Of a stretch of 64,000 bases of DNA, positions 54,887-64,000 are shown in pieces (the first letter of the stretch is position 1; each line of letters starts with the position of its first letter). A program made the translations under genes and the position numbers. The notes below the pieces were generated by a model. It saw only the letters and a program-made list of their open reading frames with translations, ran no database searches and was not told the origin of the DNA. Source of the stretch: Saturnia japonica (Eukaryota; Arthropoda; Insecta; Lepidoptera; Saturniidae); contig CM065304.1 of NCBI GenBank assembly GCA_033032175.1, forward strand, positions 3,844,001 to 3,908,000, written 5' to 3'.

Positions 54887-57800
54887 CTGTAAGCATAGTA
54901 GACAGACAAGTGAGTTCGTGTGCGTGTGATAGAGAGAGAGAAAGAGTGTGGGTGTGGGCGGGGCGGGGCGCACCTGTTGACGATGTCGGCGAGGTCGTGC
55001 AATGCGAGCTCGACTGTGTCGGCGAGGTGGTGAGCAAGCGGCGCTGGAGAAGCAAGTGCGCGCGCCTCTGCCTCGAGCCGAGCGGCGGCGGCGCGGAGCT
55101 GTACGCGGAGTTGCGGCGCACAGCGCGCGGAACCGGCGGCGGCGCCACACGCGCCTCTCAGCCGCGACAGACGCTCCGCAGTCTGCAACCGCCACAGAGA
55201 GCCGCGTCCGCCGCCACCACAGCCTCGCCTCACCTGCACACACACACACACAAACGTACATAACATGCACTTTCCATTATGGGCGCACCCGTAACTCTCA
55301 GTCCTCACCTCATTGGTGCAGATCTCGAGTGAGACACGCAGGGCGGCGAGCGCGTCTCCCGGCTCGTGCTGCGCCTCTGTACCGAGTGGAGTGGCGTAGA
55401 TAGCACGCTTGCTCGGTCTCTCGTCCCGTCGCACCGCACCCCGCACCACCCTCTCCTCAGGGGATGCGTCCTCGCCGCGGTCCTCATTTTCCTTGCTCTC
55501 CCACATCTTTTTGAGGCTGCTAATGCTGCCGGTACTGCGTCGCTTGTCTTCTTCCTCGCCGCCACCGCCGCCACCGCTCGTGTCTGGAGATCCGCTCTCC
55601 GATTCTTCTGGTTTCACGGCAGTCTTCCCGGGTCCCTCTTTCTCCTCAGGTGGTGATCGTTCTAATCTCTTGGCGACATCGGCAGCCGCTGACCCACTGT
55701 CCACTTTCCGCAATCGCGACTTGAAGTCTAGTATCGAGCGGGCAGGTTCCTCGGAGCCTCTCGTAGCGTTGCCCGGTTTTTTATTCGTCTCCACTCTTTT
55801 GAGATGCGATTTAAAGTCTGTGGTGGGCTTCATGTCTCGATCCGGTTTCTTCTGGTCGATGTTATCGTTGTATGTTGTTTTACGAAGGTTGGCTTTGAGA
55901 TCGATCGTTGAGACGTTCTCCTTGGAGTCGTCAGGTAAACACGCGGTGGTGATATCTGGTTTCCGATCGAGCCGGCGAAGTGCTTCCAGGTTGAGACTCT
56001 CGGACAGCTCGGAGACAAGCCGCGTGACCGGATCCCCGAACGCGGGCCGGGTGTCCAGGAGCCGCTCCTCGGTCGGAGGGGATTCCTTCAGTTTTTGTTT
56101 TTTCTTGTCAGCGCGTTCCTTTATCTCGGCTACCAGTTTCAGCTCGAGCATCTCTTTCATAGTCTGGCGAACGGGCGGCTCGAGAGCAGGTTCGGCGAGA
56201 AGGGGCGGGGGCGGCGGCGGCGGGGGTTGTAGCTCCTCGGGCGGTGGTGGCAGGTCCGGCGGCGGAGGTGGGAACTCGAGCTCGGCGATGCGCGGTCGCG
56301 GCTTGGCGGGACTGCCTGTAAACGAGCGCAACGGCGGAGGAGCGCGGGCAGAGCGCGGGGACGCGGGTGCCGGCGCAGGAGCTGTCACGCCGCCGGACGA
56401 GTTCGAACGGATCATGTGGGCCACTCCACAGGCACGAGCTGTGCGCGGCGATAACGAGCGTGCTTCATCGGGCGGTGAGTCACGAGCTTGCCCAACCGCA
56501 AATGCGGGAGGGGGAGCAGGGGCGGGGGAGGGCGCGGGGGCGGGTCCGCTCTGACGTAACGACTCGAGGAACGCACCGATACGAGCACCCTTGGGCAGAG
56601 TCCCGTAGCGGTTAATAGCACGTTTGACATTCTGCACTTCGAGAGCGGCGACGTGCACGGCGTGCGGAGGCGCATGGGGAGGCGCATGCGGGGGCGCGCG
56701 AGTAGAGGCGCGGGTCGGTGGTGAGTGTGGTGAGTGTGGGGAGCGGTCACCACAGTGGTCGTGGGCTGCAGGGTGATGGTGCCGACGCTTGACACGGTGC
56801 CGATGTTCCGTACCAGCTGATTCGTCCGTGTCGGGCGTAGCTTCCGCAAGTGACCCCTCAGATGATACCTCGCGACCTCCGCTCCGAGCCCCGCCTCCTG
56901 TTATTGTATTAATAAATAAGGTAAATGTAATCTATGGTATGAGCCTAAGTAATCTGTATGAAAAAGGTGGTAATATTCTCTATAGGAAAAGTATTAAAAA
57001 CGTGAATATAGCTTGTACATGATTTTTATCATTTATAACGGAGTACTGAAGTGTTTAACCCAATATAAAAACGAATAATACAAATATAGTTTAACAATTT
57101 AAAGGAATCACAGCTCAAAAAGAAAAATGACTTCTTAAATAATAGGTCAGGAGATTTAAAATTAACGTTTAATATGTAAAAATTAAAACGAAAAACATAT
57201 TATGAAACTAGCTGTGCCCGCGGCTTCGCTCACGTGGACTATAGGATGCTGTCGATCGAGCACAAGCTAGAATCTTGCTACACCTGGTCCCAGTTATTTT
57301 AAAAACAAAAACGCTTATTGTGGGTTTTACTTTGAAGATATATTCTCGCTAAAAATTTTTTTGTTGGTGTTATTAATGTACATTAATTTGATATATCTCT
57401 TATGGTTTACTCTGGGTATTTTATTTAAGCGCCCGAATAGATTCACCATAAACAGTTTTTTTATTTGCGCAGCACCTTAATTCTTTTTCTAAAATAAACG
57501 CAATTTAAGTTATTCCTTTTAACATCGTCTATTTCCAAGATAGACCGACAAAAAAATTAAAAATCGTTTTTTTTTTATTATAACTTAAAGTAAATAGCTG
57601 TTATTTTGACATTACAAATAGACACTTCAATTTCATTAATTGTATAGATTTGGAATATCAAAATATGAGCCTAATTATTATAATATTATAATATAACATA
57701 CATAACACCTCTAATTACGACTTGAAAGTGTCTCTGCTTGTGTACAATGATTCATGGTATCGTTATGTTATTAAAAAGCATGTAGTCGCGACGATGCGGT

Positions 57801-59495
57801 ACTGTTTGTACGTTGGACGACTACTCCGTCCTCTTCCACTTCATCCATTTTTGAAACGTACCCAATTTAAAATTCAACTTAAAATTCACTTCAAAACATA
57901 ATCAAATACTATTTAAAATTGGAATGTCTCGAAAGTCACCGTACTATATTAGTACCTCATTTGAAGGTTTCTAAGTTTAAAGAAATTATGCACTTTTAGG
58001 ACACGGCCTCATAGGGACGTAGTGTTCGAAATTTGAAATAGTAAGGACTAGAACATTTAGTTATAAACTATACGAAACATTCTAGCTAGCCTTAAATATT
58101 GATTTTTGTTACGTAAATCGGAAGTCGAAGCCATCGCGAACTACTTTAGCCGCATGTGCTGGCTTAATGGTTAATGATACGTCAATACAATGTTCTACAA
58201 AAATATTGGCCATTAGTATATATATAAAAAGTCAGCTCTTATAAATGAGCAACAATAAGGCATATTGCAAATTTTTTTGCTGAAGATTTAAAATTAAATT
58301 ATGATCATTATTTTTAAGCATGGCATATTAATCCTTACGAACAAAAGTTACTTTATCATAAAGACAATTTATAATGAAAAGTTACTTTGTCTTTTACAGG
58401 ATGTTATTTGGACGCATAGTTTGAGAGATAATACAAAATTAAAATAATTCAACACTCGGCTCGGGTCTATGTCTATAGTAGTTAGCGGCGCGAACGAGCC
58501 GTGCGATTCCGCGATGTGACCAGATTAAAAATATTGTCTATAGTGAAGTAAGTATTATAAATAATTAATCAGTTATTTCTTCTAAATTATTTGCGGGTGA
58601 AACCAAGGGGCACAGCTAGTTACTACATATACACCGATTGATCTCGAAACACGACAAACCAAAAGAAAATAATACATGGGTTTATTATTATATGTATGGT
58701 GGTTCGGATCCCGCTATATTATTGCATATGCACTGACTGATCTCTAAACACGACAAACCAAAAGAAAATCATAGATGGATTTATCATTCTATGTGTATGG
58801 TATTGTGAATCATCCCTTATTGTACCACCTTGCGGATTAATTTATCAAAAACGCGAAACCCTTTTATTTCTTAATAAAAGCATAAATATGAATATTCATA
58901 TCTCTAAATTGAAAAATAGTGGGTTCTTCATACAAAATTTCATCCCCTATTTGACCCCATCATGTTTTATCTTTGAGCTATAAGGTACCCTATGTCCGTC
59001 TCCAAGGTCCAATATATCTCTATTCATCAAAATTGGTTTGATGGGTTCTTCGTACAAACCTTCATCCCTTATTTCACCCATTAAAGTTTTATTTTCACCA
59101 CATAAGGTAGCCAAAGCCTTTCTGCAAAGTCCAACATATTTCTATACCATAATTCATCAAAATTGGGTTCTCTTCATACAAACTTTCACCCCCCATTTCA
59201 GCCCTTCCAATTTTATTTCCAAAAGTAGCCTATGCCCTTTCTCAACCAAAATTTATCAAAATTAGTTCAGCGGTCTAGGCGTGAAAATGCAACAGACGGG
59301 ACAGACAGAATTAATTTCGCATTTATAATATTAGGAAATATGGATTATTCATTTCATTTTGCTGTCATGTTCTATGGTGTCATTTACCAATTACAATAGT
59401 ATCAGTAAATTATTACCCAACAGCAAAATAACGACAAAAGTTTATAATAATACATTTTTGGAATGAATTCTCTTTCCCTATATATCTGTATTAAA

Positions 59496-59530
<35 letters not shown>

Positions 59531-62500
59531 CCTTTCTGTTTCTCTAATACAAATCCGAAAGTGAATCGAAAAAGTTCGATTTTTGAGAGATCGATCGTTT
59601 AGACTTCAATTTTTTTTGTGAATCGATTCATAAGAGTTCAATTGGAATCAATCTTTTTCGAAATGAATTGCGATCCCTAACAGCGGCGCGGCTATATTAA
59701 TCCGACAAATATCTAGCCTTTGCTGACCCCCCTTTTAATATGATTTATCACATTGATCTGAGGTGAACTTATATTGGAATATTACAATTTTTGAAACTCG
59801 TCATTTTTTAACTTTATGAAAAGTTTCAATCATCGTTTTACAAACCATAAATATACAGATAACTAAAATTTCAGTAAATTCAACTAAAGAGCTATTTTTT
59901 AGCATTTTTATCGAACAAATATTCTATGTGATTTTTTAAATTGATATAACTTTTATTTATGAACTTATCGAAGTAAAACAAACACTAAATTTTAAGTGAA
60001 CCTTACCACATATTATTAGTAAAAACCGTTTCCAAATCGGTTAAGCCGTTTCTGACAATAGCGCGCACAAACGTTGGCAAACAGACAAACAAACAACAAT
60101 TCTAAAATCATTGTTTTGGGTTCTATTGCGTTGATAAAGGCCCACAATAATAGTTTTTCTCATATATCTTCTATGTACAGACGATCTGTTAAGTTTTTAT
60201 TATATGTATACATTTAATCAATCGAAGTATGTGTACCATTATTACCCATGCACTTTCACCATTTTATAGGTAGTTCATTGATTCCATTGCTGAAAAAATT
60301 TGTGGGAGCGAGAATCAATAAAATCTTTGAAAGCGGTTGAATTTTTTTTCCTTGCATAACCGAAAAAAGTGGTAATCTGTTTGAGCAAGCCATTCCAACC
60401 ACAATTCCTCTAATTTAACACTCTGAAGCAGCAGTGGGCTAGAAAGATTGACCAGTCTCGGTTGTTTAACGGCTAGCTTTTCCATATCATGGTTTGCAAT
60501 TGTTGACAATACAGATCTGCCGTTATCGTATGGCCAGATCTTAGAAAGCTGTAGTGTATGACACCAGCACTTCTTCACCAAACACTCAGCAGTGCCTTTT
60601 TCTGATTCAACTTTCGCTTGGGACACGGTTTGGCCGGTTCTCTTGGGTTCAACCACTGTGATGAGCGGCGTTTCCGATTGTCATAAAGGATCCATTTTTT
60701 AACACAAGTAATAATAAGATTCAAAATTCCGTCGTTATTGTGATGGTTGAGTAATGTAACGCAGCACTTAATGCGTGTTTGTTGGTGTGCTTCAGTCAAT
60801 TCATGCGGTACCTATTTCTCAAGCATTTTCACTTTTCCAATTTATTTCAATTATCAACTAGGGTCTCCGGCCGTCCACAGGGTTTGTTTAGTAAGTCAAA
60901 ATTTCCAGATCAAAAAAGTTGGAACAAAAACGTACCTTGGTTTCTTTTACAGTAGCTTCCCTATACACACCATAAATCCTTTGAGCTGTTTTTGCAGCGC
61001 TGATGCCATGGTAGAACTCATATTAGTAAATAACATGATATTTTAAGTTTCCGTTTTGTGAAAAGTCAAAAAAAAAATCAGGGGTACTAAATAAGTCAGA
61101 GATGTTGTGGAACTCTGAAACCGTAACCGAAACTATCGCATATCCGAAAGGAAAAATCCCTAACCGTATTCCAAGCAAATGATTTTGTTGGAAATTTCAT
61201 TATTAAATATTGGCAGAAGTCATGCGCCTAGCGTTGTTTTCCGTTTGTTAATACAAAAAAAATATAAAAGGTAGGTAGGACTAATAGTTTGTACGGCCGG
61301 CATTCGCTCGATAATTTCACTAGTCTTGCAAAATTTACTGCGACGCGTGGGTCGTGTGATATAACCCTTTATTTATATTTTTCAGTGTTTCTTGGAGATT
61401 CCTTTAGTTAGACAGTAATCCACGTACCTAACGGTGATATTGATTGTGTGTGTAAGTGCGCGCGCGCGTGTGCGTGTTGTATGTATAAATAGTTTAATGT
61501 AGTACCTATAGTAGCGAGTGGAGCGGATGAGCACGGAGAGTGTGTATAATATACTGACCATTAAGGGAGACGAGGTTCTGTTCGTCGGCAAACCCGTGCT
61601 CCTCGCTTGCGTACTGCGACTCCCGGAACGAGCTGCACGACGACAGCAAGCTGCAAAACACACACACATAATATATATAATTATTTCCTTCGAAAGGAAT
61701 CAAGAGTGTAAGCAAACAAGTCGCGTGATCAATTCCAGAGATATAATCGTGAGGGATTTATAGTCCAGGGCATTGCAAACTCTTATGTCAATATATTTAT
61801 ATCTTTTACCCCTAGAAACTATTAACATTCAATTGTTACATCCAAAAAAACTTCTTGAAACTACTTTAAATGTAATAATAACATTTAAAGACGTCACAAT
61901 TTTTTTTCATTGTAGATGAATTACGAAGTAACGTAGTACAAATGTTCGTAACTACAAATCGTAATGTTCGCTACCTGTTGCTTGTAGACTATTTGGTGAG
62001 TTCGAACTGACGTTTGCCCTCTACTTTTCGAACTTACTACATGTTAACCTTTAGAGACCTGAAGCCATTAGAGACTTGGACAGCTTCAGGGAGCTCAGTA
62101 CTTTTTCTTTTCGAACTGACACTGTCTCTTACTATATATTTGTCTATCATTCCTAACCAACTAAATTTATTATTTAATCACAAATCTATGACAGATCTTT
62201 ACAACTATGTTAATACAAGGTAAGTTATTACATGATATAACTAGGATCTTAGTCGAAAATGTCGCGAATAACCCGCGTAAAAAACAATTTCTGCAGGAGA
62301 CCATATTTTCTCATAAATTGTACTCAAAGAATAAAAATCTTCTCCTAAATTGTTTTGTCGTGCTTTTAGACATCTCTAACTATTAACCACATAATCTTTT
62401 CCAACATTATAACACATTTAAATTTGAAATTATTTTTCTCCCAAAACATTGTAAAACAATGATTTACAACGAGTTACATCGTTTTCAGATGTTTTTAATA

Positions 62501-63872
62501 ATATGACACCACTATTTTCTCCATGGATACTGTTTACGTTTGACTAACCGAAAATTTCCACAAAAAGTGTTATTTATTGAAATTAATAGTAACAGTAATG
62601 TTTTATTTCCAAAATACTTAACCCTAGGATTACAATAGTTGATTTTAACACTCTTCTCAATATACTGGTAGTAACGAAGGGTCTCATAACATTTGTCGTA
62701 GATTTCCACACCAGGTTCAAAGACCTGTTTTGTGGATATCTGTATCAGTGAGATTTGACTTCACGATTATCAGCGTCATCAAATATTCAGAGAAAATAAG
62801 CGTTTTCGTGTTTTAAATAGTGCGTACGTGTGCGTGATATGTGAGTATGTGTGCACGTGTGTGTATGAGTGGCCGGCTGTGTGTGTGTGTTGTGTGACAG
62901 AGATAGAGAAAGTGTTTATGCATGAATGTACGGTATATGGTTGTGCCATACGTGCATGGGTGTTTTATTTCATTATTTGTTATACTGTTCTTGTGTTGTG
63001 AAATGTTAGTTTGAAGCCATGATTGGACCTTGTATTTGGCATCCCATCTATTACTTCCTTACTACAGTATTTGTTTACTCTTTTATATAAGAAAGGATGG
63101 AGAAAAGGACAAAAAAGTAAATGGGAAAGTATGTTGTTGATTTTTTAAATGTTTAAGTGTAATAACAATGTATAAAATAAGTGAGTAGTAGAGGTTATAT
63201 TGGTCATGTAGTATCTGTGACACAGAAGGTGGGCAACACTACAAATACAACAACTCTATAAATACGTTTCTATGGTCCAATGTCTGATATTTTATAATAA
63301 ACTGAAAGTTCTCTTTTCGTCTTGTATTAATTAATTACGCACATATACCTAAAGATATGTAACAGCTCAGTTGTGGGTTTGTTTACACATTTGATTCGTT
63401 CCTAAGAAATGGACTATATGTATGTTTGTGAAAAGAGGTTCTCTCTCTATCTCTCTCTCACCTAGTGCGCTTGGGCGGTGTCGGCGCCTGCTTGCCTCGC
63501 CGGTTAGTAGGCCGGCGCATCTGCACGCCACGCCCCTCGGAGGCACTGGTGCCGCTGGTGCCGCCTCCTGCTGTAGCAGAGATCGACTTCTTGAGAGGCA
63601 TCTGCGGTGTGCCAGCACAGGCGGCGCTGCCTTCCTGCAACTGCTTCTCGACTTCTGTAATGAAGCGCAATGCTATAAGGCTGAGCTATGCGTTTATTTA
63701 GGTAGTGGTGGGGAATATTACCGTCGGTGATGGAGTTGTCGAGGAACATGTGCTCAAGCGCGTGGTGAATGTCCCGGAATGAAGGCCGCTCGGCCGGGTT
63801 CCACTGCCAGCAGGCACGCATCAGTTCATATACTGCACCGGGGCAGCCGGGCGGGCACTCCATGCGGTACCC
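54883..63872 (-). CDS. Abl: Abelson tyrosine kinase, C-terminal part (6 coding exons; N-terminus outside window)
   Basis: Exons in order: 63722-63872, 63462-63654, 61559-61650, 55309-56897, 54974-55233, 54883-54886. They total 2289 nt, or 762 residues plus TAA. Abl is a cytoplasmic tyrosine kinase that controls actin and axon guidance. Residues 1-50 are the last part of the kinase domain ([30 protein letters not shown]). Then come a PxxP site APTPPKR (about 107), a conserved [19 protein letters not shown] (from 241), an Ena-type EVH1 ligand [15 protein letters not shown] (354-368), three DFRxxL-like motifs (478-541) and [15 protein letters not shown] (597-611). The F-actin-binding domain (about 660-762) ends DIVNR. 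The order matches fly Abl. The SH3, SH2 and most kinase exons lie beyond position 64000. Confidence 0.92.
54974..55233 (-). CDS. Abl: Abl exon: F-actin-binding domain
   Basis: It begins VRRGCGGGG and ends [17 protein letters not shown]. The reading frame is chosen because the ending matches the vertebrate C-terminus (EISDIVQR) and the exon joins in phase at both sides. Alanine/arginine-rich, with very high GC. Donor AG|GTGCGC. Confidence 0.85.
55309..56897 (-). CDS. Abl: Abl large tail exon
   Basis: 1589 nt. Acceptor AATAACAG at 56898-56905. A His/Pro-rich start is followed by [31 protein letters not shown], the proline run, [16 protein letters not shown], the DFRxxL-like motifs, [14 protein letters not shown] and AIYATPLG. 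It ends ICTNE at GAG|GTGAGG, phase 0. Confidence 0.93.
57208..57648 (-). mobile_element. Helitron-like family A, copy 6
   Basis: The - strand starts A|TCTATACAATTAATGAAATTG and ends GGGCACAGCTAG|T, 441 bp. It lies in the large Abl intron. Confidence 0.8.
57884..58619 (+). mobile_element. Helitron-like family B, copy 2, with shared flank and deletion
   Basis: It aligns with 7485-8447 including the flank, but lacks about 180 bp equivalent to 7700-7880, which removes its own 5' terminus. The 3' CACAGCTAG|T at 58611-58620 is intact. Confidence 0.75.
58620..59344 (-). mobile_element. Helitron-like family D, copy 3, with tandem duplication
   Basis: 5' end A|TCCATATTTCCTAATATT at 59344 on the - strand. 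A 3' subterminal block (GATCTCGAAACACGACAAACCA) occurs twice in tandem (about 58640 and 58740). It also shows repeated GGGTTCTTC blocks. The last CTAG is not seen because it abuts copy 2 of family B. Confidence 0.6.
59345..60211. repeat. long dispersed repeat, copy 2
   Basis: The partner of 2518-3415 in the same orientation. A CT microsatellite at 59498-59527 lies at the equivalent position. About 80-85% identity by eye. Confidence 0.75.
60315..61030 (-). pseudogene. mariner transposase, decayed
   Basis: Several - strand frames encode a mariner-type (DD34D) transposase. 60799-60575 has [34 protein letters not shown] and [15 protein letters not shown]. 60656-60315 has [12 protein letters not shown] and TDYHFF. 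The first catalytic Asp reads Val (CVKKW for CDEKW) and the segment with the other two is deleted. The N-terminal part is at about 60850-61020. Confidence 0.85.
61031..61558. other. Abl large intron, 5' side on the - strand
   Basis: No recognised element apart from a (GT)/(GC) alternating run at about 61446-61478. Confidence 0.5.
61559..61650 (-). CDS. Abl: Abl exon: short serine-rich exon
   Basis: 92 nt, [20 protein letters not shown] onward, resembling fly TSLLSSSRDSTYREED after the PxxP site. Donor AAT G|GTCAGT, phase 1, fits the next exon exactly. Confidence 0.88.
61651..63461. other. Abl intron
   Basis: AT-rich, no gene or named repeat. A (GT)n-rich region lies at about 62850-62900. 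Confidence 0.5.
63462..63654 (-). CDS. Abl: Abl exon: linker with PxxP motif
   Basis: It starts EVEKQLQEG, matching vertebrate DEVEKELGK, and ends [27 protein letters not shown] is the conserved class of SH3 ligand bound by Abl partners such as Crk and Nck. Donor AG|GTGAGA, phase 2. Confidence 0.93.
63722..63872 (-). CDS. Abl: Abl exon: end of kinase domain
   Basis: Acceptor TCGGCAG, phase 0 entry. It encodes the kinase C-lobe end, including the invariant Trp-containing [13 protein letters not shown] and the following IHHALEHMF. Ends GAC G|GTAATA in phase 1. A 67-nt intron follows. Confidence 0.95.
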
Positions 63873-64000
63873 CTGCCGACCGAACAAACAAACGACTCTT
63901 TCAATGGGGCCATGGCTTTTACGCTAAACACTGTAAATTTAAGAAAAATTATAACGACAAGACAATTTTTAACAAAAAATAAAACCAACTTCAGTGATTT
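63873..64000 (-). other. Abl intron, entering from the right edge
   Basis: The 3' end of the intron before the exon at 63722-63872. The remaining kinase exons are outside. Confidence 0.7.

Noticed and set aside
54681..55148. Long - strand frame continuing through the last Abl intron
   Set aside because: It lies in the wrong phase for the F-actin-binding domain ending DIVNR. Kept only as a finding for the part in the terminal exon.
55409..56554. Long + strand open frame antisense to the Abl tail exon
   Set aside because: Ser/Gly-rich low-complexity product created by the GC-rich, proline-coding opposite strand. The - strand frame carries conserved Abl motifs.
1..64000. CRISPR arrays, operons, phage or bacterial defence genes
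   Set aside because: None seen. Introns, retrotransposons and SLC4/Abl genes show insect nuclear DNA, and the tandem repeats are microsatellites or minisatellites without spacers.

Overview
The window is nuclear DNA of an insect, almost certainly a moth or butterfly (Lepidoptera). The background is AT-rich. It is crowded with BEL/Pao, copia, Ty3/gypsy, Jockey-type LINE, mariner, hAT and Helitron-like remnants. Several of the short Helitron-like repeats start TCTATAC and end CTAG inserted between A and T, a type I associate with lepidopteran genomes. The species cannot be named from the sequence.

Two conserved cellular genes face each other. On the + strand, fifteen coding exons from 14288 to 41846 splice into a complete 1105-residue SLC4-family anion exchanger of the AE2/AE3 type (Ae2). 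All intron phases agree and the spliced length is an exact multiple of three. On the - strand, six coding exons from 63872 down to 54883 encode the last 50 codons of the kinase domain and the whole C-terminal tail of the Abelson tyrosine kinase (Abl). Its N-terminal exons lie beyond the right edge. The coding exons are GC-rich islands in an AT-rich background. Nothing visible links the two genes functionally.

Layout: 1-5.2 kb holds BEL/Pao, copia and gypsy-gag remnants. 5.4-8.5 kb is Helitron-like repeats. 8.6-9.0 kb is an unexplained GC-rich stretch. 11.9-12.8 kb is a small inverted-repeat transposon with a truncated THAP-like ORF. 13.9-14.3 kb is the GC-rich Ae2 5' region. Ae2 introns (14.3-41.2 kb) carry LINE, SINE, Helitron-like, mariner and inverted-repeat elements. 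42.5-44.0 kb is a broken transposase that looks related to the Transib/RAG1 superfamily, lying between inverted arms. 44-54 kb is mostly gene-free, with a compact hAT element bearing a perfect 8-bp target duplication at 51.8-52.4 kb. 54.6-64 kb is Abl, whose largest intron (56.9-61.6 kb) is packed with repeats also present at 2-8 kb.

The most interesting points are the Transib/RAG1-like remnant, three DFRxxL-like motifs in the Abl tail, the Abl stop codon immediately after its last splice junction with two stop-free introns of length 3n just upstream, the loss of the DIDS-reactive lysine (AE1 Lys539) in Ae2, and mosaic sharing of repeats between the two ends of the window. I found no convincing new defence or RNA-guided system, no CRISPR array and no functional RNA gene.
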